The translations under genes were made by a program, and so were the position numbers. The notes below the pieces were generated by a model. It was not told the origin of the DNA, did not search any database, and saw only the letters and a list, made by a program, of their open reading frames with translations. Of a stretch of DNA of 64,000 bases, positions 7,818-16,744 are shown in pieces (positions within the stretch are counted from its first letter, which is position 1; the number at the start of each line of letters is the position of its first letter). Origin of the DNA: Gordonia humi (GTDB taxonomy: Bacteria > Actinomycetota > Actinomycetes > Mycobacteriales > Mycobacteriaceae). The stretch covers positions 1 through 64,000 of the forward strand of contig NZ_JACIFP010000003.1 of the NCBI RefSeq assembly GCF_014197435.1, written 5' to 3'.

Positions 7818-10800
7818 CTAGCGGGACACTGGATGCGTGTCGGTTCGGGTACTCGGCCACCAGCTTGCTCTGCCGACAAGTGTGGCGATGGTCGGCACAA
7901 CGATGGTGCGGACGATGAAGGTGTCGAGCAGCAGGCCGATGCCGATGATGAGTCCGACCTGGGTCATGATCGAGATGGATCCGGCCATGAGTCCGAACAT
8001 GCTGGCAGCGAAGATGAGGCCGGCCGAGGTGATGACTGATCCGGTGTTGGTGACGGTTCTCAGGACGCCGATGCGGATGTTGTTTTGGGATTCTTCGCGT
8101 AGGCGAGAGATAAGAAGCATGTTGTAGTCGGCGCCGACCGCGACGAGGACTATGAAGGCCAGTAGTGGTACGGGCCAGGCGATATCGGTTTTGAGGATGT
8201 GTTGAAAGATCAGGACACCGATACCCAGTGCCGCGGTGTAGTTGAGTATGACGGTGCCCAGAAGGTATAGCGGCGCGATGAGTGCTCGGAGTAGGAGTAT
8301 CAGGATCAGGCCGACGATGGTGAGGGTGGCCAACGCTAGGAGTCGGAAGTCTTCGGTGAGTAGACGTTGCAGATCGGCGTTGATGGCGGGGAACCCGGCT
8401 ATCGCGATGTTGGAGTCCTGCAGGGTTGTGTTCGGTCTGGCGGCGAGTGCGACATCGGTGATTGTGTCGGCCAGTTGCATGGCCTCGGTGCTGTAGGGGT
8501 CGAAGCTGGTTTGTATTGCGTAGCGCACGGTATGGCCGTCGGGCGAGACGAACTGGCGAGCGACGTCGACGAAACGGCGGTCTGCGTTGGCCTGAGGTGG
8601 GAGGTAGAAGCCGGTTGCTGAGTTTGTTCCGGCGGTCTCGCGGGCGGAGGTTTGTAGTTGTGTGGCTAGCGCGGCCATCCCGGCGAGTTGTTGAAGGTTG
8701 CTGTCGATCAGCGCGGATACACCGGCGGCGAGTTGGCGTGATCCCGCCGCGAGTTGACTGATACCTGTTTGCAGTTGGGTGAGCTTGCCGGGAAGGTCTT
8801 GGCTGCTGATGCTTCCCAGCGTGGAGCCCAGTGAGTTGACGGTGGAAGTGAGTTGGTCGGTGACTGTTGAGATCGGTGTATCCAGCTGCGCGAGTTGTGT
8901 TGACAGCGTGGCGATCTGGTCGAGGGTCCCGTTGCTCAGTAGGGCGTCGAGATTGCGGGTCTGCGCGCGCAGAGCTGCGCACTGCGGGACTTGGGTGCAC
9001 CAGGGCGCATTATCGAGGATGGGCAGGATCGAGGTCACTGTTGCCAGGGCTGCAGATGTTTGGCGGGTGAGCGCGGCCAGCTGTGGGGCATTCTGAGAAG
9101 CGCGATCGAGCGCTGGTGCAGATGCGGCGAGTTGGCGGAGTATCGGCTGGTACTGCTGAATTTGCTGCCCTGCTGTGCTTGCCTGATCGAGGATGCCGGC
9201 CAGGGGGGCCAAGTTGGTGCGTACCTGGGTGTCGAGCTGAGTAAGCCCGTCGGCGAGTTGGAATGCGCCGGTACGGAGCTGTTCGAGGTCACCTCGGCGG
9301 TTCTGGCCATCGTCGACCGCACCCGCCAGCCGGTCCCCGATCTGACCGTTCTGCCAGGACAGCTCGGCTTGCTCGAGCTTGTCCCCGGTGGGACGGGTAA
9401 CACCGATGACTCGAGTCACTCCGGGGATCTGGGATACACGTGAGGCCATTTGCTCAAGATCGGCCAGCCCGCTGGCAGTACGGAGATCGATCGGTGCATC
9501 TACAACGAGGAACTCAGTGATAGTGACGTCTTGAGGGAAATGACGGTCGAGCAACGCGTAGCCTTCGTTGCTGTCGGTTGTCGCGGGCTGCCCCTCACGA
9601 TCGTCGAAGGTGATCTGGATGCCCATCGCGAAGACGCTAAGCACGATTAGCCCGACCAGGGTTAGTGCCAGCAGAGGCACAGGACGCCGCACGACGAGCA
9701 CGGCGACGCGATTCCAGTACTTTCGGGTCAGATCTCGTCTGGGTGCGCCCCAGCCGAATCGCGCCGCCCACAGCAACACCGGTGGTAGCAGGGTGACCGT
9801 GGCGAGGAATCCGATGAGGATGGCGATCGCGCATGCCGGACCCAAGGTGGAGAACACGCTCAGCTGACCAAACACCATCGCCAAAAAGGCCAGCGCCACC
9901 GTGGCAGCTGAAGCCAGGATGACCCGTCCGATAGTTGCTGTCGCGTCCACGAGCGCAACCTCAGTGGTAGCGTCCTGGCGTAGCCGTTCGTGATAGCGAC
10001 TGATGAAAAAGACTGAGTAGTCGACCCCGGCTCCGAGCAGGATGACGGTCATGAACGCGACGGTGAACTGCGATACCGGCATACCGAGTTCGCCGAGTGC
10101 GGACAAGACCCCGCGGCCCACGCCGAGGCTGACACCGATCACCAACAACGGCACCAGCGCGGTGAACAGCGATCGGTAAACGATCAACAGAATGATCGCG
10201 ATAAGCGCCACCGTCGCCACAGTGATCACGACTAAATCGCTTTCAGCACTGACGATCTGGTCACTGAAAGTGGCCGTCGGCCCGGTGACATGGACAGTGG
10301 TGTCCGTACCGTCAAACACGCGCTGCGCGGTTTGGCGCACGGTCTCCACAGCATGCGTGGCCGTTGGCCCTCCCAAAGTTCCGGTGACCCCGACAGGCAA
10401 GTACCAGGCTTGCCCGTCCTCACTCAAGGCCTGGCCGGCCGTCGTCGGATCGGAGAGCAAATCCCGCACTGACTGCACATCGTCGAAATTTTCGCGCAAC
10501 TGCAGAACGAGCATGTCGTAGCGTTCCCGCGCCACGTCGGTGAACCCGTTCGGGTTCTCCATGGTCACGAAAACAGTGGTCTTGGCGCCCTTCTCACCGA
10601 ACGCACCACCCATCTGATCGAGTGCTTGAAACGATGGAACCCCAGCAGGGATCGGATCAACAGACTGCTGCCGCACCACCGTCTCCAGCTGGGGAAACAG
10701 TATCGCCAAGACGATACCCACAGCCACCCACGCCCCGATGACGAGGAATCTGTGCGCCAAGGTGAACCGTGCCAACCGCCCCAATGTCGTGCTGTACTCG

Positions 10801-10868
10801 CTGCGTTCCGCCAACCGGCGCGCCGCCAAGCGCCCACCACTTGGACGTTGGACCACCATACGCAGCAC
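7818..10868 (-). CDS. MmpL/RND-family transporter
   Basis: About 1016 residues with the MmpL plan: a first membrane helix (FLVIGAWVAVGIVLAILFP), a periplasmic loop, a five-helix bundle holding the MMPL motif AGVDYSVFFISRYHERL, a long Gln/Ala/Leu-rich second periplasmic coiled loop, then a second bundle with GADYNMLLISRLREE. The two Asp-Tyr pairs are the proton-relay positions of MmpL proteins. These export lipids, siderophores or hydrophobic compounds across the inner membrane. GTG 10868 or ATG 10859 could start it; GAGG suits the second. It follows the tetR gene in the same direction with a perfect palindrome between, so TetR repression and efflux of an inducer or lipid is likely. Confidence 0.9.
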   Translation of the reverse strand: MLRMVVQRPSGGRLAARRLAERSEYSTTLGRLARFTLAHRFLVIGAWVAVGIVLAILFPQLETVVRQQSVDPIPAGVPSFQALDQMGGAFGEKGAKTTVFVTMENPNGFTDVARERYDMLVLQLRENFDDVQSVRDLLSDPTTAGQALSEDGQAWYLPVGVTGTLGGPTATHAVETVRQTAQRVFDGTDTTVHVTGPTATFSDQIVSAESDLVVITVATVALIAIILLIVYRSLFTALVPLLVIGVSLGVGRGVLSALGELGMPVSQFTVAFMTVILLGAGVDYSVFFISRYHERLRQDATTEVALVDATATIGRVILASAATVALAFLAMVFGQLSVFSTLGPACAIAILIGFLATVTLLPPVLLWAARFGWGAPRRDLTRKYWNRVAVLVVRRPVPLLALTLVGLIVLSVFAMGIQITFDDREGQPATTDSNEGYALLDRHFPQDVTITEFLVVDAPIDLRTASGLADLEQMASRVSQIPGVTRVIGVTRPTGDKLEQAELSWQNGQIGDRLAGAVDDGQNRRGDLEQLRTGAFQLADGLTQLDTQVRTNLAPLAGILDQASTAGQQIQQYQPILRQLAASAPALDRASQNAPQLAALTRQTSAALATVTSILPILDNAPWCTQVPQCAALRAQTRNLDALLSNGTLDQIATLSTQLAQLDTPISTVTDQLTSTVNSLGSTLGSISSQDLPGKLTQLQTGISQLAAGSRQLAAGVSALIDSNLQQLAGMAALATQLQTSARETAGTNSATGFYLPPQANADRRFVDVARQFVSPDGHTVRYAIQTSFDPYSTEAMQLADTITDVALAARPNTTLQDSNIAIAGFPAINADLQRLLTEDFRLLALATLTIVGLILILLLRALIAPLYLLGTVILNYTAALGIGVLIFQHILKTDIAWPVPLLAFIVLVAVGADYNMLLISRLREESQNNIRIGVLRTVTNTGSVITSAGLIFAASMFGLMAGSISIMTQVGLIIGIGLLLDTFIVRTIVVPTIATLVGRASWWPSTRTDTHPVSR

Positions 10869-10910
10869 CTCACCCTCGACCCAGCCCGTCTACGAAACCG
10901 ACGGTATCGT

Positions 10911-10931
10911 TACGGTACTAGCAGTACCGTA
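10911..10931 (-). promoter_or_regulatory. TetR-type operator between tetR and mmpL
   Basis: A perfect palindrome: TACGGTACT (10911-10919), three bases AGC, AGTACCGTA (10923-10931). It lies between the tetR stop and the mmpL start. Related TACCG/CGGTA half-sites recur at 10902-10906 and in the gap before the thioesterase (11627-11662), where a second site may control tetR and the thioesterase. Confidence 0.75.
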
Positions 10932-10945
10932 GATGGGGAAGGAGG

Positions 10946-11572
10946 TCAGGAGGTTTGGTGTCGCCGGTGGGCCATGAGGAAATCGTCGACAAGCTGTTCG
11001 AGATCGCCAACGGTCATCGACCGAATGCCCGTGAGCTTGGCAAAGACAAGGGGGCCCGCCAGTTGAGTGACTGCCATGGTCAAATCGAGGTCGCCGAGCT
11101 CCGCCGTGGCCACGTCACTCGTCAAAACTCGATCGAATGGTTCTCGATACTGCTCGACGACTCGACGACGCAGTGGCGCGAGCGCGTTCTGATCCCCGTC
11201 GGATTGCCCGGATTGCCGGGGCTGCTCGGGAAGCATTGCCAACCATGCCAGCGTCGTCAACTGCAGCGGTGCCTGCTCAATAAGCTCAGCCTGCCGCTGC
11301 ATCAGCTTCAGCAGGTCATCACGGATCGACGTCGTCGTCTCGGGGGTCTCGGCCTGAGGCAACAATCGCTCGAAGGCAGCCGCCACCAGATCTGTGGAGC
11401 TCTCGAAGTGACGATACAAGGTGGTGCGAGCAACACGAGACAGTCGAGTGACCGCCTCCACGGTAACGGCTTCGACCCCGCCACTGTTCAGCAAGGTCAC
11501 CGCAGCATCCAACAAACGCTGACGCGACCGAACCCGCCTCGGGTCAACATCGTCGGAATCGATGGTTTCCAC
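10946..11572 (-). CDS. TetR/AcrR-family transcriptional regulator
   Basis: 208 residues from GTG 11572 (GGGAG nearby; a longer GTG start at 11617 is possible). The N-terminal helix-turn-helix is clear: RQRLLDAAVTLLNSGG, then VEAVTRLSRVARTTLYRHF, about residues 15-60. The C-terminal ligand domain is typical in length. The downstream mmpL gene, the intervening palindrome and the divergent thioesterase point to autoregulation and control of both neighbours. Ligand unknown. Confidence 0.9.
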   Translation of the reverse strand: METIDSDDVDPRRVRSRQRLLDAAVTLLNSGGVEAVTVEAVTRLSRVARTTLYRHFESSTDLVAAAFERLLPQAETPETTTSIRDDLLKLMQRQAELIEQAPLQLTTLAWLAMLPEQPRQSGQSDGDQNALAPLRRRVVEQYREPFDRVLTSDVATAELGDLDLTMAVTQLAGPLVFAKLTGIRSMTVGDLEQLVDDFLMAHRRHQTS

Positions 11573-11686
11573 CTGGCCACTCCCTATATAGCCAAAATCA
11601 CGAACCCCTGACTGCACAACAATACCGTCGGTAACAGAGCGAAACTGCCAGTGGCGGTACCGATTGAAGGCTCAGAAAGGTCACTT

Positions 11687-12163
11687 ATGAGGGGCGACAA
11701 ACCACTACCAGCACACGCACCATGGTGCATGGGATGCGGCGAAGACAACCCCAATGGCCTGCACCTCGAGGTACACCTGCACGGCGACCACGTCTACGCC
11801 GACCTGCAATTCGACGAGCGCCACTCAGGAGCCCCGGGACTCGCCCACGGCGGAGCCATCTCAGCGGCATGCGATGACATCATGGGTTTCACCCTGTGGA
11901 TCGCCGAGACACCCGCAGTCACCCGAACCCTCACCGTGGAGTATCGACGCCCGGTCCCACTGCACACCCCCGTGCACATCACCGCCTCCCTCGTCGACGA
12001 AACCGACCGCGCGCTCTTCATCGAAGCCAACGGTACTGTCGGCGACACAACCTATTTCGCCGCAGAAGCGGTCTTCGTAAAGGTCGACTTGAGTCATTTT
12101 CTTCGTCACGGAGACTGGGGCGCCACAGCAGACCTCATCACCAGATTCTTTCAGGCCGACTAG
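11687..12163 (+). CDS. PaaI-type hotdog-fold thioesterase
   Basis: 158 residues. The hotdog core is visible: WCMGCGEDNPNGLHL near residue 10 (a Cys-rich start common in actinobacterial members), then GLAHGGAISAACDDIMGF near residue 50, the catalytic HGG and Asp of PaaI-like acyl-CoA thioesterases, and TLTVEYRRPVPL. ATG 11687 follows GAAAGG. It is divergent from tetR-mmpL and shares their control region, so it may release an acyl group from CoA in the process the MmpL transporter serves. The substrate cannot be told from sequence. Confidence 0.87.
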   Translation: MRGDKPLPAHAPWCMGCGEDNPNGLHLEVHLHGDHVYADLQFDERHSGAPGLAHGGAISAACDDIMGFTLWIAETPAVTRTLTVEYRRPVPLHTPVHITASLVDETDRALFIEANGTVGDTTYFAAEAVFVKVDLSHFLRHGDWGATADLITRFFQAD

Positions 12164-12894
12164 CGACCGCCAGGCACGCCACCAAGCAGAAGAGTCGCCC
12201 CGCATCCACCAGCTGGCCCATCCTTGCGCACCCGCATTGAGATCCCAACCGAGTGGTCAACAAGGGGCACTGCGCGCGAGCCTTGCGCCAAGACCAGCCC
12301 TGCCGAACCCAGCGCTACGATTAACCGATGCCTGCGACCTCCGGCCGCCAACCGGCATCGTCGCTCACGCGCGCCATCCGGCACGCGCAGCGTCCGAACC
12401 GGCACAGCCGGTACTCCCACCACTACAAGCCGATACGACCGGCGATCCTGTCCGCTCGTGTGAACGTCGTGTCCACCGACCCGGTCAACGCACGCGACCA
12501 CAACCGCGTCGCCGCCGCAACGGCCGCGCCTCCCCGTGCCCTCGCATACGCTCAGGCGCCGAACCGGCTACCGCCGGTACTCACCCTCACACGAATAGGC
12601 GGGACTACACCGCCCATTCCCTGATCGCCGAATTGGCACAAGCGGCTGCCGGTTACTGTCAAACCGCTCCGATAAACAATCACCACGCGGTCGCTTCGCT
12701 CCCTTATTTCGCGGCAATTCTTTCTCTCCACTCATTTGACAGTAACCGCCACCCGTGACGGCGGCATATATCAGGAAAAGGGTACGCATAACGGGCATAT
12801 AATATCGGTTCACCTATTGCCTGTACCCCCTTATTCGAATACAATAGAAGACACACTACGAATCGCTTGACTCTCACTGGCAGGATACGAAGCA
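12164..12894. other. 731-base gene-free region before nrdH
   Basis: No reading frame with convincing coding character. It holds the second copy of the duplicated leader (12563-12722). The last 130 bases are clearly less GC-rich, with TATAAT at 12799-12804 as a possible -10 box, and lead into nrdH. Confidence 0.5.
12563..12722. repeat. duplicated non-coding leader, copy B
   Basis: ACCGGC-TACC-GCCGGT near 12563-12578 and the 49-base block 12674-12722 parallel copy A (1749-1763 and 1879-1927) in order, though the spacing between the two blocks differs. It precedes the nrdH block as copy A precedes the zinc-ribbon block. Confidence 0.55.
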
Positions 12895-13161
12895 ATGAGC
12901 GCACAGACTCCCACCATCACCGTTTACACCAAGCCTGCATGCGTCCAGTGCAACGCCACCTATAAAGCACTCGACAAAGCCGAAATTGACTACACAGTGA
13001 TCGATATCACCGCCGACGAGAATGCCCGCGACTACGTCATGAGCTTGGGATACCTGCAAGCCCCTGTTGTCGTCGTCGACGAGGACACCCACTGGTCCGG
13101 CTTCCGCCCCGAACGCATCCGGCAGCTCGCCGTGGCAGCGTCGCCCTGCGTCGCCTCATAG
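12895..13161 (+). CDS. nrdH: NrdH-type glutaredoxin-like protein
   Basis: 88 residues of thioredoxin fold. YTKPACVQCNATYKAL carries the CVQC redox pair; GYLQAPVVVV supplies the cis-proline region; HWSGFRPERI is the C-terminal NrdH signature. NrdH gives electrons to class Ib ribonucleotide reductase and is itself reduced by thioredoxin reductase. ATG 12895 follows AGGA. No nrdE, nrdF or nrdI lies nearby, so this is a plasmid-borne orphan, a known habit of actinobacterial plasmids and phages, perhaps aiding nucleotide supply during replication. It begins a row of co-oriented backbone genes. Confidence 0.88.
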   Translation: MSAQTPTITVYTKPACVQCNATYKALDKAEIDYTVIDITADENARDYVMSLGYLQAPVVVVDEDTHWSGFRPERIRQLAVAASPCVAS

Positions 13162-13175
13162 AGAAAGGTTCTGCC

Positions 13176-13853
13176 ATGTTCGGCACCGAGCAGACACCGA
13201 TGGTCGAATCGGCCAGCACCACAGGCGATGACACCCCGACAGGTATCGACGATGCCTCGGTCGACCTTCCCGACACCGTCCCCGCCGACACCATCGACGA
13301 CCACGACACCACCGACGACATCGACGCGCAGATCCGCGGCGAGCTCGAGTTCCTGACGTCCCTGGTCTGGGCACCGGACACCGCGGCAGCGATCGCCGCC
13401 CTCGTCGGTGATCACCAGCACCGCGCAGCCGGCACGGCAGCCGAGTCCCGCATCCCCCTGGCACACCTACACTCATTCTTCCTGTACGCACCGCACACCA
13501 CCGTGTTCACCACCGTGATCGAACTCGTCGACGAAGGCAGCCCCGTCACCCCGGCCATCCTCGCCGCTCGCATCGGCATGACCGACCGACGCCTACGCCC
13601 GACTCTCCTAGCCATCGCCGCACCCACCGGCCACGGTCCACTACCCGGCGGCGCCGACGTCCCCTACCTCGCCCGCGCGATCGTCGACGCCTACTACCGC
13701 CGCGGCTACACCGCACTCCTATCAACGATGCAGCACGCCCTGGCCGAGGCAGACACCGACGACCTCGCCGGACACTGGCGCACCCTCACCAACCACCAAC
13801 AAGACGCCGAACGCCGGCGCCTGGCCATCGCCGATGCCCTGGCCCGGCTGTAA
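13176..13853 (+). CDS. DnaB N-terminal-domain-like protein
   Basis: 225 residues. A very acidic N-terminal tail (about residues 1-55, rich in Asp/Thr) precedes a helical region that resembles the DnaB replicative-helicase N domain: FFLYAPHTTVFTTVIELVDEG, then VTPAILAARI and a YLARAIVDAYYRR helix. There is no helicase ATPase domain, so it is a stand-alone adapter-like version. It could interact with primase or with host DnaB in plasmid replication (inference). GAAAGG precedes ATG 13176; the gap to nrdH is 14 bases. Confidence 0.65.
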   Translation: MFGTEQTPMVESASTTGDDTPTGIDDASVDLPDTVPADTIDDHDTTDDIDAQIRGELEFLTSLVWAPDTAAAIAALVGDHQHRAAGTAAESRIPLAHLHSFFLYAPHTTVFTTVIELVDEGSPVTPAILAARIGMTDRRLRPTLLAIAAPTGHGPLPGGADVPYLARAIVDAYYRRGYTALLSTMQHALAEADTDDLAGHWRTLTNHQQDAERRRLAIADALARL

Positions 13854-13871
13854 CGAGAGGACCACACGTCG

Positions 13872-14522
13872 ATGCGCGCCACCCACCTCGAGCACGTCAC
13901 CACCCACCGCAGCGGACTCCGAGTCCCCTACCTGCTCGCCGGGTGCGCCAGTGTCACCGACCGGTCGCCCTTGGTCGAGCTGTACGTCGACGAGGGCGGT
14001 CGCCTTTTGACCCGCCGCCATCCCACCGAACCGCGAGCGCTCATGGTGTGTATCCGCCACGACGACACCCCGGTGTGGATCAACGTCGACTATCTGGCCC
14101 ACCGCAACTGCGATGACTGCATCGACCGATGGCATGCCCGAGGACTCGAATACCAGAAGGTTGCCGCCGCCGCGCCGGATGCGACGCTGTTCGCGCGAAC
14201 AACCCTGTCCACCACCGACGGACACGGAGACAACGTGTATCTGCATGCCAGGGAACTACCCGACCTTCCCGGAACCTCGACTGAGACTATCCAGGGCACC
14301 CCTGCACATGACCCCCGGACACGGGAGGATTCGGTGTCCACACCAGCTGCCCAGTTGCAGGACGAAGATGATGCCGCGCGGCTGCGCGACGAGGGTCGTA
14401 GCTGGTCTCTCGTCGCGCAGACGCTCGGCGTCACCGAAGACACCGCACGCCTCCTCGCCGCCGCGAGCGACCGCCGAGTCGCCGACCTGCACCAACGCCA
14501 ACACGCACTCTTCGACCTCTAG
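13872..14522 (+). CDS. hypothetical protein with C-terminal HTH-like helices
   Basis: 216 residues, no recognised family. The N-terminal half is a beta-rich domain with a CDDC motif (RNCDDCIDRWHARG, near residue 78) that might bind metal. The C-terminal part from about residue 155 (DEDDAARLRDEGRSWSLVAQTLGVTEDTARLL) looks like a helix-turn-helix of the kind that scans a start-up sequence. It follows the DnaB-N-like gene by 18 bases with GAGAGGA as ribosome site. A DNA-binding accessory role is a guess. Confidence 0.6.
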   Translation: MRATHLEHVTTHRSGLRVPYLLAGCASVTDRSPLVELYVDEGGRLLTRRHPTEPRALMVCIRHDDTPVWINVDYLAHRNCDDCIDRWHARGLEYQKVAAAAPDATLFARTTLSTTDGHGDNVYLHARELPDLPGTSTETIQGTPAHDPRTREDSVSTPAAQLQDEDDAARLRDEGRSWSLVAQTLGVTEDTARLLAAASDRRVADLHQRQHALFDL

Positions 14523-14563
14523 GCCACGCCCGTGATCAGGTGTGACGAGAAGGGATCGCTCTG

Positions 14564-14782
14564 ATGAGCCTCACGTTTGAACAGCAGCACGCTGACCTGC
14601 TCGACCGCTTGAACCCGGCCGAGCGGCGCGCGGTATCCCAGTCTTTTGCGAACGGGATCCTTGAGGGCTGGACACCGACCCGCAGCGATGTTGAGCTCCT
14701 GGTGCGTCACACCCTCGGTGAGCTGACCGAGGACGAATATCGTGCGCAGGTTATTGCGGCTGCGGCCGCACGTCATCGATGA
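14564..14782 (+). CDS. VbhA-like antitoxin candidate 1
   Basis: 72 residues. NPAERRAVSQSFANGILEG, then PTRSDVELLVRHTLGELTEDEYRAQVI, follows the antitoxin-VbhA pattern: a helix with an S-x-x-x-E/G inhibitory segment (here SFANGILEG), then a helical pair. These proteins block Fic AMP-transferases by placing a Glu in the ATP site. It lies 53 bases before a second VbhA-like gene and upstream of a Fic gene. GAAGGGA precedes ATG 14564. Confidence 0.65.
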   Translation: MSLTFEQQHADLLDRLNPAERRAVSQSFANGILEGWTPTRSDVELLVRHTLGELTEDEYRAQVIAAAAARHR

Positions 14783-14835
14783 CCCGTATACGCGATCTAG
14801 CAGGTAGAATATGAGTAACCCAGGAGGAAGGACAC

Positions 14836-15036
14836 GTGATGGCATCACCGATCACGACCAGTCGTGAGGCAGACGAGCTCGCCACTGCGGCAGCGACCGC
14901 CGGCCACGTGATGGCCGGTATGCCTCCGACCGGTGCAGACCTCGCCGCGGCCCGCCGCGTCGCGCGCGGACAGAGCACAGCAGAACAAGAAGCAGATCGG
15001 ATGTATGCGGAGATCGTTGCCCGACGCACCCGATGA
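14836..15036 (+). CDS. VbhA-like antitoxin candidate 2
   Basis: 66 residues, start GTG 14836 (AGGAGGAAGG just upstream; ATG 14839 is the alternative). TAAATAGHVMAGMPPTGADL followed by ARRVARGQSTAEQEADRMYAEIV matches the VbhA layout. It overlaps the fic start by 4 bases (ATGA), the usual coupling of antitoxin and Fic toxin. This is therefore the more likely direct partner of the Fic protein; gene 14564 may be a duplicate or have another role. Confidence 0.68.
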   Translation: MMASPITTSREADELATAAATAGHVMAGMPPTGADLAAARRVARGQSTAEQEADRMYAEIVARRTR

Positions 15037-15286
15037 ATGACCCAGGCAAAGCCGCGGAGGTTCTACCCAACCTCCGCGGCTTTACTGATCCGGCAGAGCT
15101 CGCCGAGTACGAACGCCACGCGGCCTACATTCGCGTTGACCAACTTGAGCGCCACCCGAATCTGGTGACCGGTGATTTCGACTTCGCGCATCTACAGCGC
15201 ATCCACCAATTCATTCTGCAAGACGTGTACGGGTGGGCAGGCTCGCCTCGCCAGTCCGGCCAAGACACCACCGCGTTCGGTATGGC
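15033..15286 (+). pseudogene. fic: Fic-family toxin, 5' fragment cut by ISL3
   Basis: About 84 native residues remain. They contain the Fic N-terminal helices: YIRVDQLERHPNLVTGDFDFAHLQRIHQFILQDVYGWAG is split here only for reference; its key signature is the LQRIHQFILQDVYGWAG helix with a following RQSGQDTTAF loop. The conserved catalytic HPFxxGNG motif would lie further on and is lost. Reading continues into the antisense of the first ISL3 copy and stops at 15482. No 3' part is found beyond the array at 19656, so the insertion was accompanied by deletion or rearrangement. Confidence 0.8.
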
Positions 15287-16739
15287 GGCTCTTCGTATTT
15301 CAGAGTGCGTTGATGCGGTCGGCGAGCTGACCGGAGTGCAGCAGGGACCGAAATATGTAGTGGTCGAGGTTCCGGAAGCCTTGCGCGATCCCGCGCAGGT
15401 GTTCCAGGCGCCCGTTGACGGCTTCAACGGGCCCGTTGGAGACGCCGACGTCGAAATAGGCGAGGATCTCGGCGCGGCGTGACCACAAGGTGCGTCCGAG
15501 CTGGGCGAGTTCCTCTAATCCGTCGGGCAGACCCTTCTGGATGCGTTTGAGCAACTTGAACATCAACTTCTTGCCCTCCCTCCGTCGCGGATGTTCGTAG
15601 GCGGCGATCACCTGCAGATACACCTGATAGGTGACCTCGACGACGGCGTGCTCATCGTGGCTGGTCAACGCCTCGAACAAGGTGATCTTCTGCTTGTCAG
15701 TCAACAACGCGGGGCGGGTCCGCAGAATCCGCCGAATCTTGTACAGCGGATCACCGGTGCGGCCGCGATGCCCGCACGTGGCCTGCTGGACCCGGGTGCG
15801 GCACCGATCGAGCTTGTCCCCGGCCAACGCCACGACGTGGAACGGGTCCATCACGATCCGCGCCGCCGGCAACTCTTCGGCGGTCGCAGTCTTGTAGCCA
15901 GTGAACCCGTCCATCGCCACGACCTTCACCCGATCACGAAACACCTGGTCACGACCGTCGAGCCACGTTTTCAACACTTGTTTGGAGCGGCCGGCGATCA
16001 TGTCGAGCAGCCGGGCCGGGCCGGTCCCGTCGACCACGGGTGTGAGGTCGATCAGGACGGTGACCCAACTCGACTCGCCGTGCCCACGGACGTGTTTCCA
16101 CTTGTGCTCATCGACGCCCAGGTGCCGGACGCCGTCGAGGTGGGCGCCGGTGTAGACCAGGGCGCGTGCCGCGGACAGGGCGGCCAGGTTGACGACCTTC
16201 CACGCGATCCCGAGGTTGGCGGCGACTGCCGCGACGCTCATCTTGTCGACCACGATGCGTTGCACGATCCAACGGGCACACCTGCTGGTCATCACGGCTC
16301 GAGGCTCGACGATGCCGGTGATGTCGGCACGGAAGATCGACCTCGCACAGTCCACGGTCTCGCACACGAATCGGGGGACTGCGATACGCAGCAGGACCGG
16401 ATGCCCGGCCGCGGGGATGTCGGTGACGACACGTTCGGTGTGATCACGCAGGCGGCCGGCGATTCCGCAGGCCGGACAGTGTTGATCAGGATCGAGAACC
16501 CGGCACCAGATGTGGGTGCGGTCGGCCGAGTCGACGGCGGCGTCGGTGATCGTGACGCCGAGCTCGACCGTCCGGCAGATCGTGTCAGCAACATCAGAAG
16601 TAGGCTGGTGCATGGGTCCTGTGCGTTCGAGAGGGTTTGTGTGAGAACTTCCATTCTCGCACCACAGGACCCGCCTACATGTTGTGGTCACTGCTCCCGC
16701 CGACGATCACCAGCTACGCACTCTCACATCCGAAGAGCC
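15287..16739 (-). mobile_element. ISL3-family element, copy 1 of tandem array
   Basis: 1453 bp with ends GGCTCTTCG and CGAAGAGCC. It cuts the fic gene. A 5-base spacer GGTAT (16740-16744) separates it from copy 2; the same five bases occur at 15279-15283 in fic. Confidence 0.92.
15300..16613 (-). CDS. ISL3-family transposase, copy 1
   Basis: 437 residues from ATG 16613, with an upstream in-frame extension to 16691 that lacks family character. The N-terminal zinc-binding region is HCPACGIAGRLRDH plus RFVCETVDCARSIF (about residues 45-95). The DDE domain follows: LGVDEHKWKHVRGH (first Asp), VVAMDGFTGYKTA (second Asp) and ILAYFDVGVSNGPVEAVNG (Glu). The three transposases of the array are identical in sequence. 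Confidence 0.93.
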   Translation of the reverse strand: MHQPTSDVADTICRTVELGVTITDAAVDSADRTHIWCRVLDPDQHCPACGIAGRLRDHTERVVTDIPAAGHPVLLRIAVPRFVCETVDCARSIFRADITGIVEPRAVMTSRCARWIVQRIVVDKMSVAAVAANLGIAWKVVNLAALSAARALVYTGAHLDGVRHLGVDEHKWKHVRGHGESSWVTVLIDLTPVVDGTGPARLLDMIAGRSKQVLKTWLDGRDQVFRDRVKVVAMDGFTGYKTATAEELPAARIVMDPFHVVALAGDKLDRCRTRVQQATCGHRGRTGDPLYKIRRILRTRPALLTDKQKITLFEALTSHDEHAVVEVTYQVYLQVIAAYEHPRRREGKKLMFKLLKRIQKGLPDGLEELAQLGRTLWSRRAEILAYFDVGVSNGPVEAVNGRLEHLRGIAQGFRNLDHYIFRSLLHSGQLADRINAL

Positions 16740-16744
16740 GGTAT

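Noticed and set aside
7747..9000. 417-residue Arg/His/Pro-rich frame inside the MmpL gene
   Set aside because: Out-of-frame shadow of the MmpL periplasmic loop; composition not protein-like.
12237..12758. 173-residue frame in the region before nrdH
   Set aside because: Arg/Pro/Ala-rich, no ribosome site, and it runs through the duplicated leader, which is conserved as DNA and not as protein.
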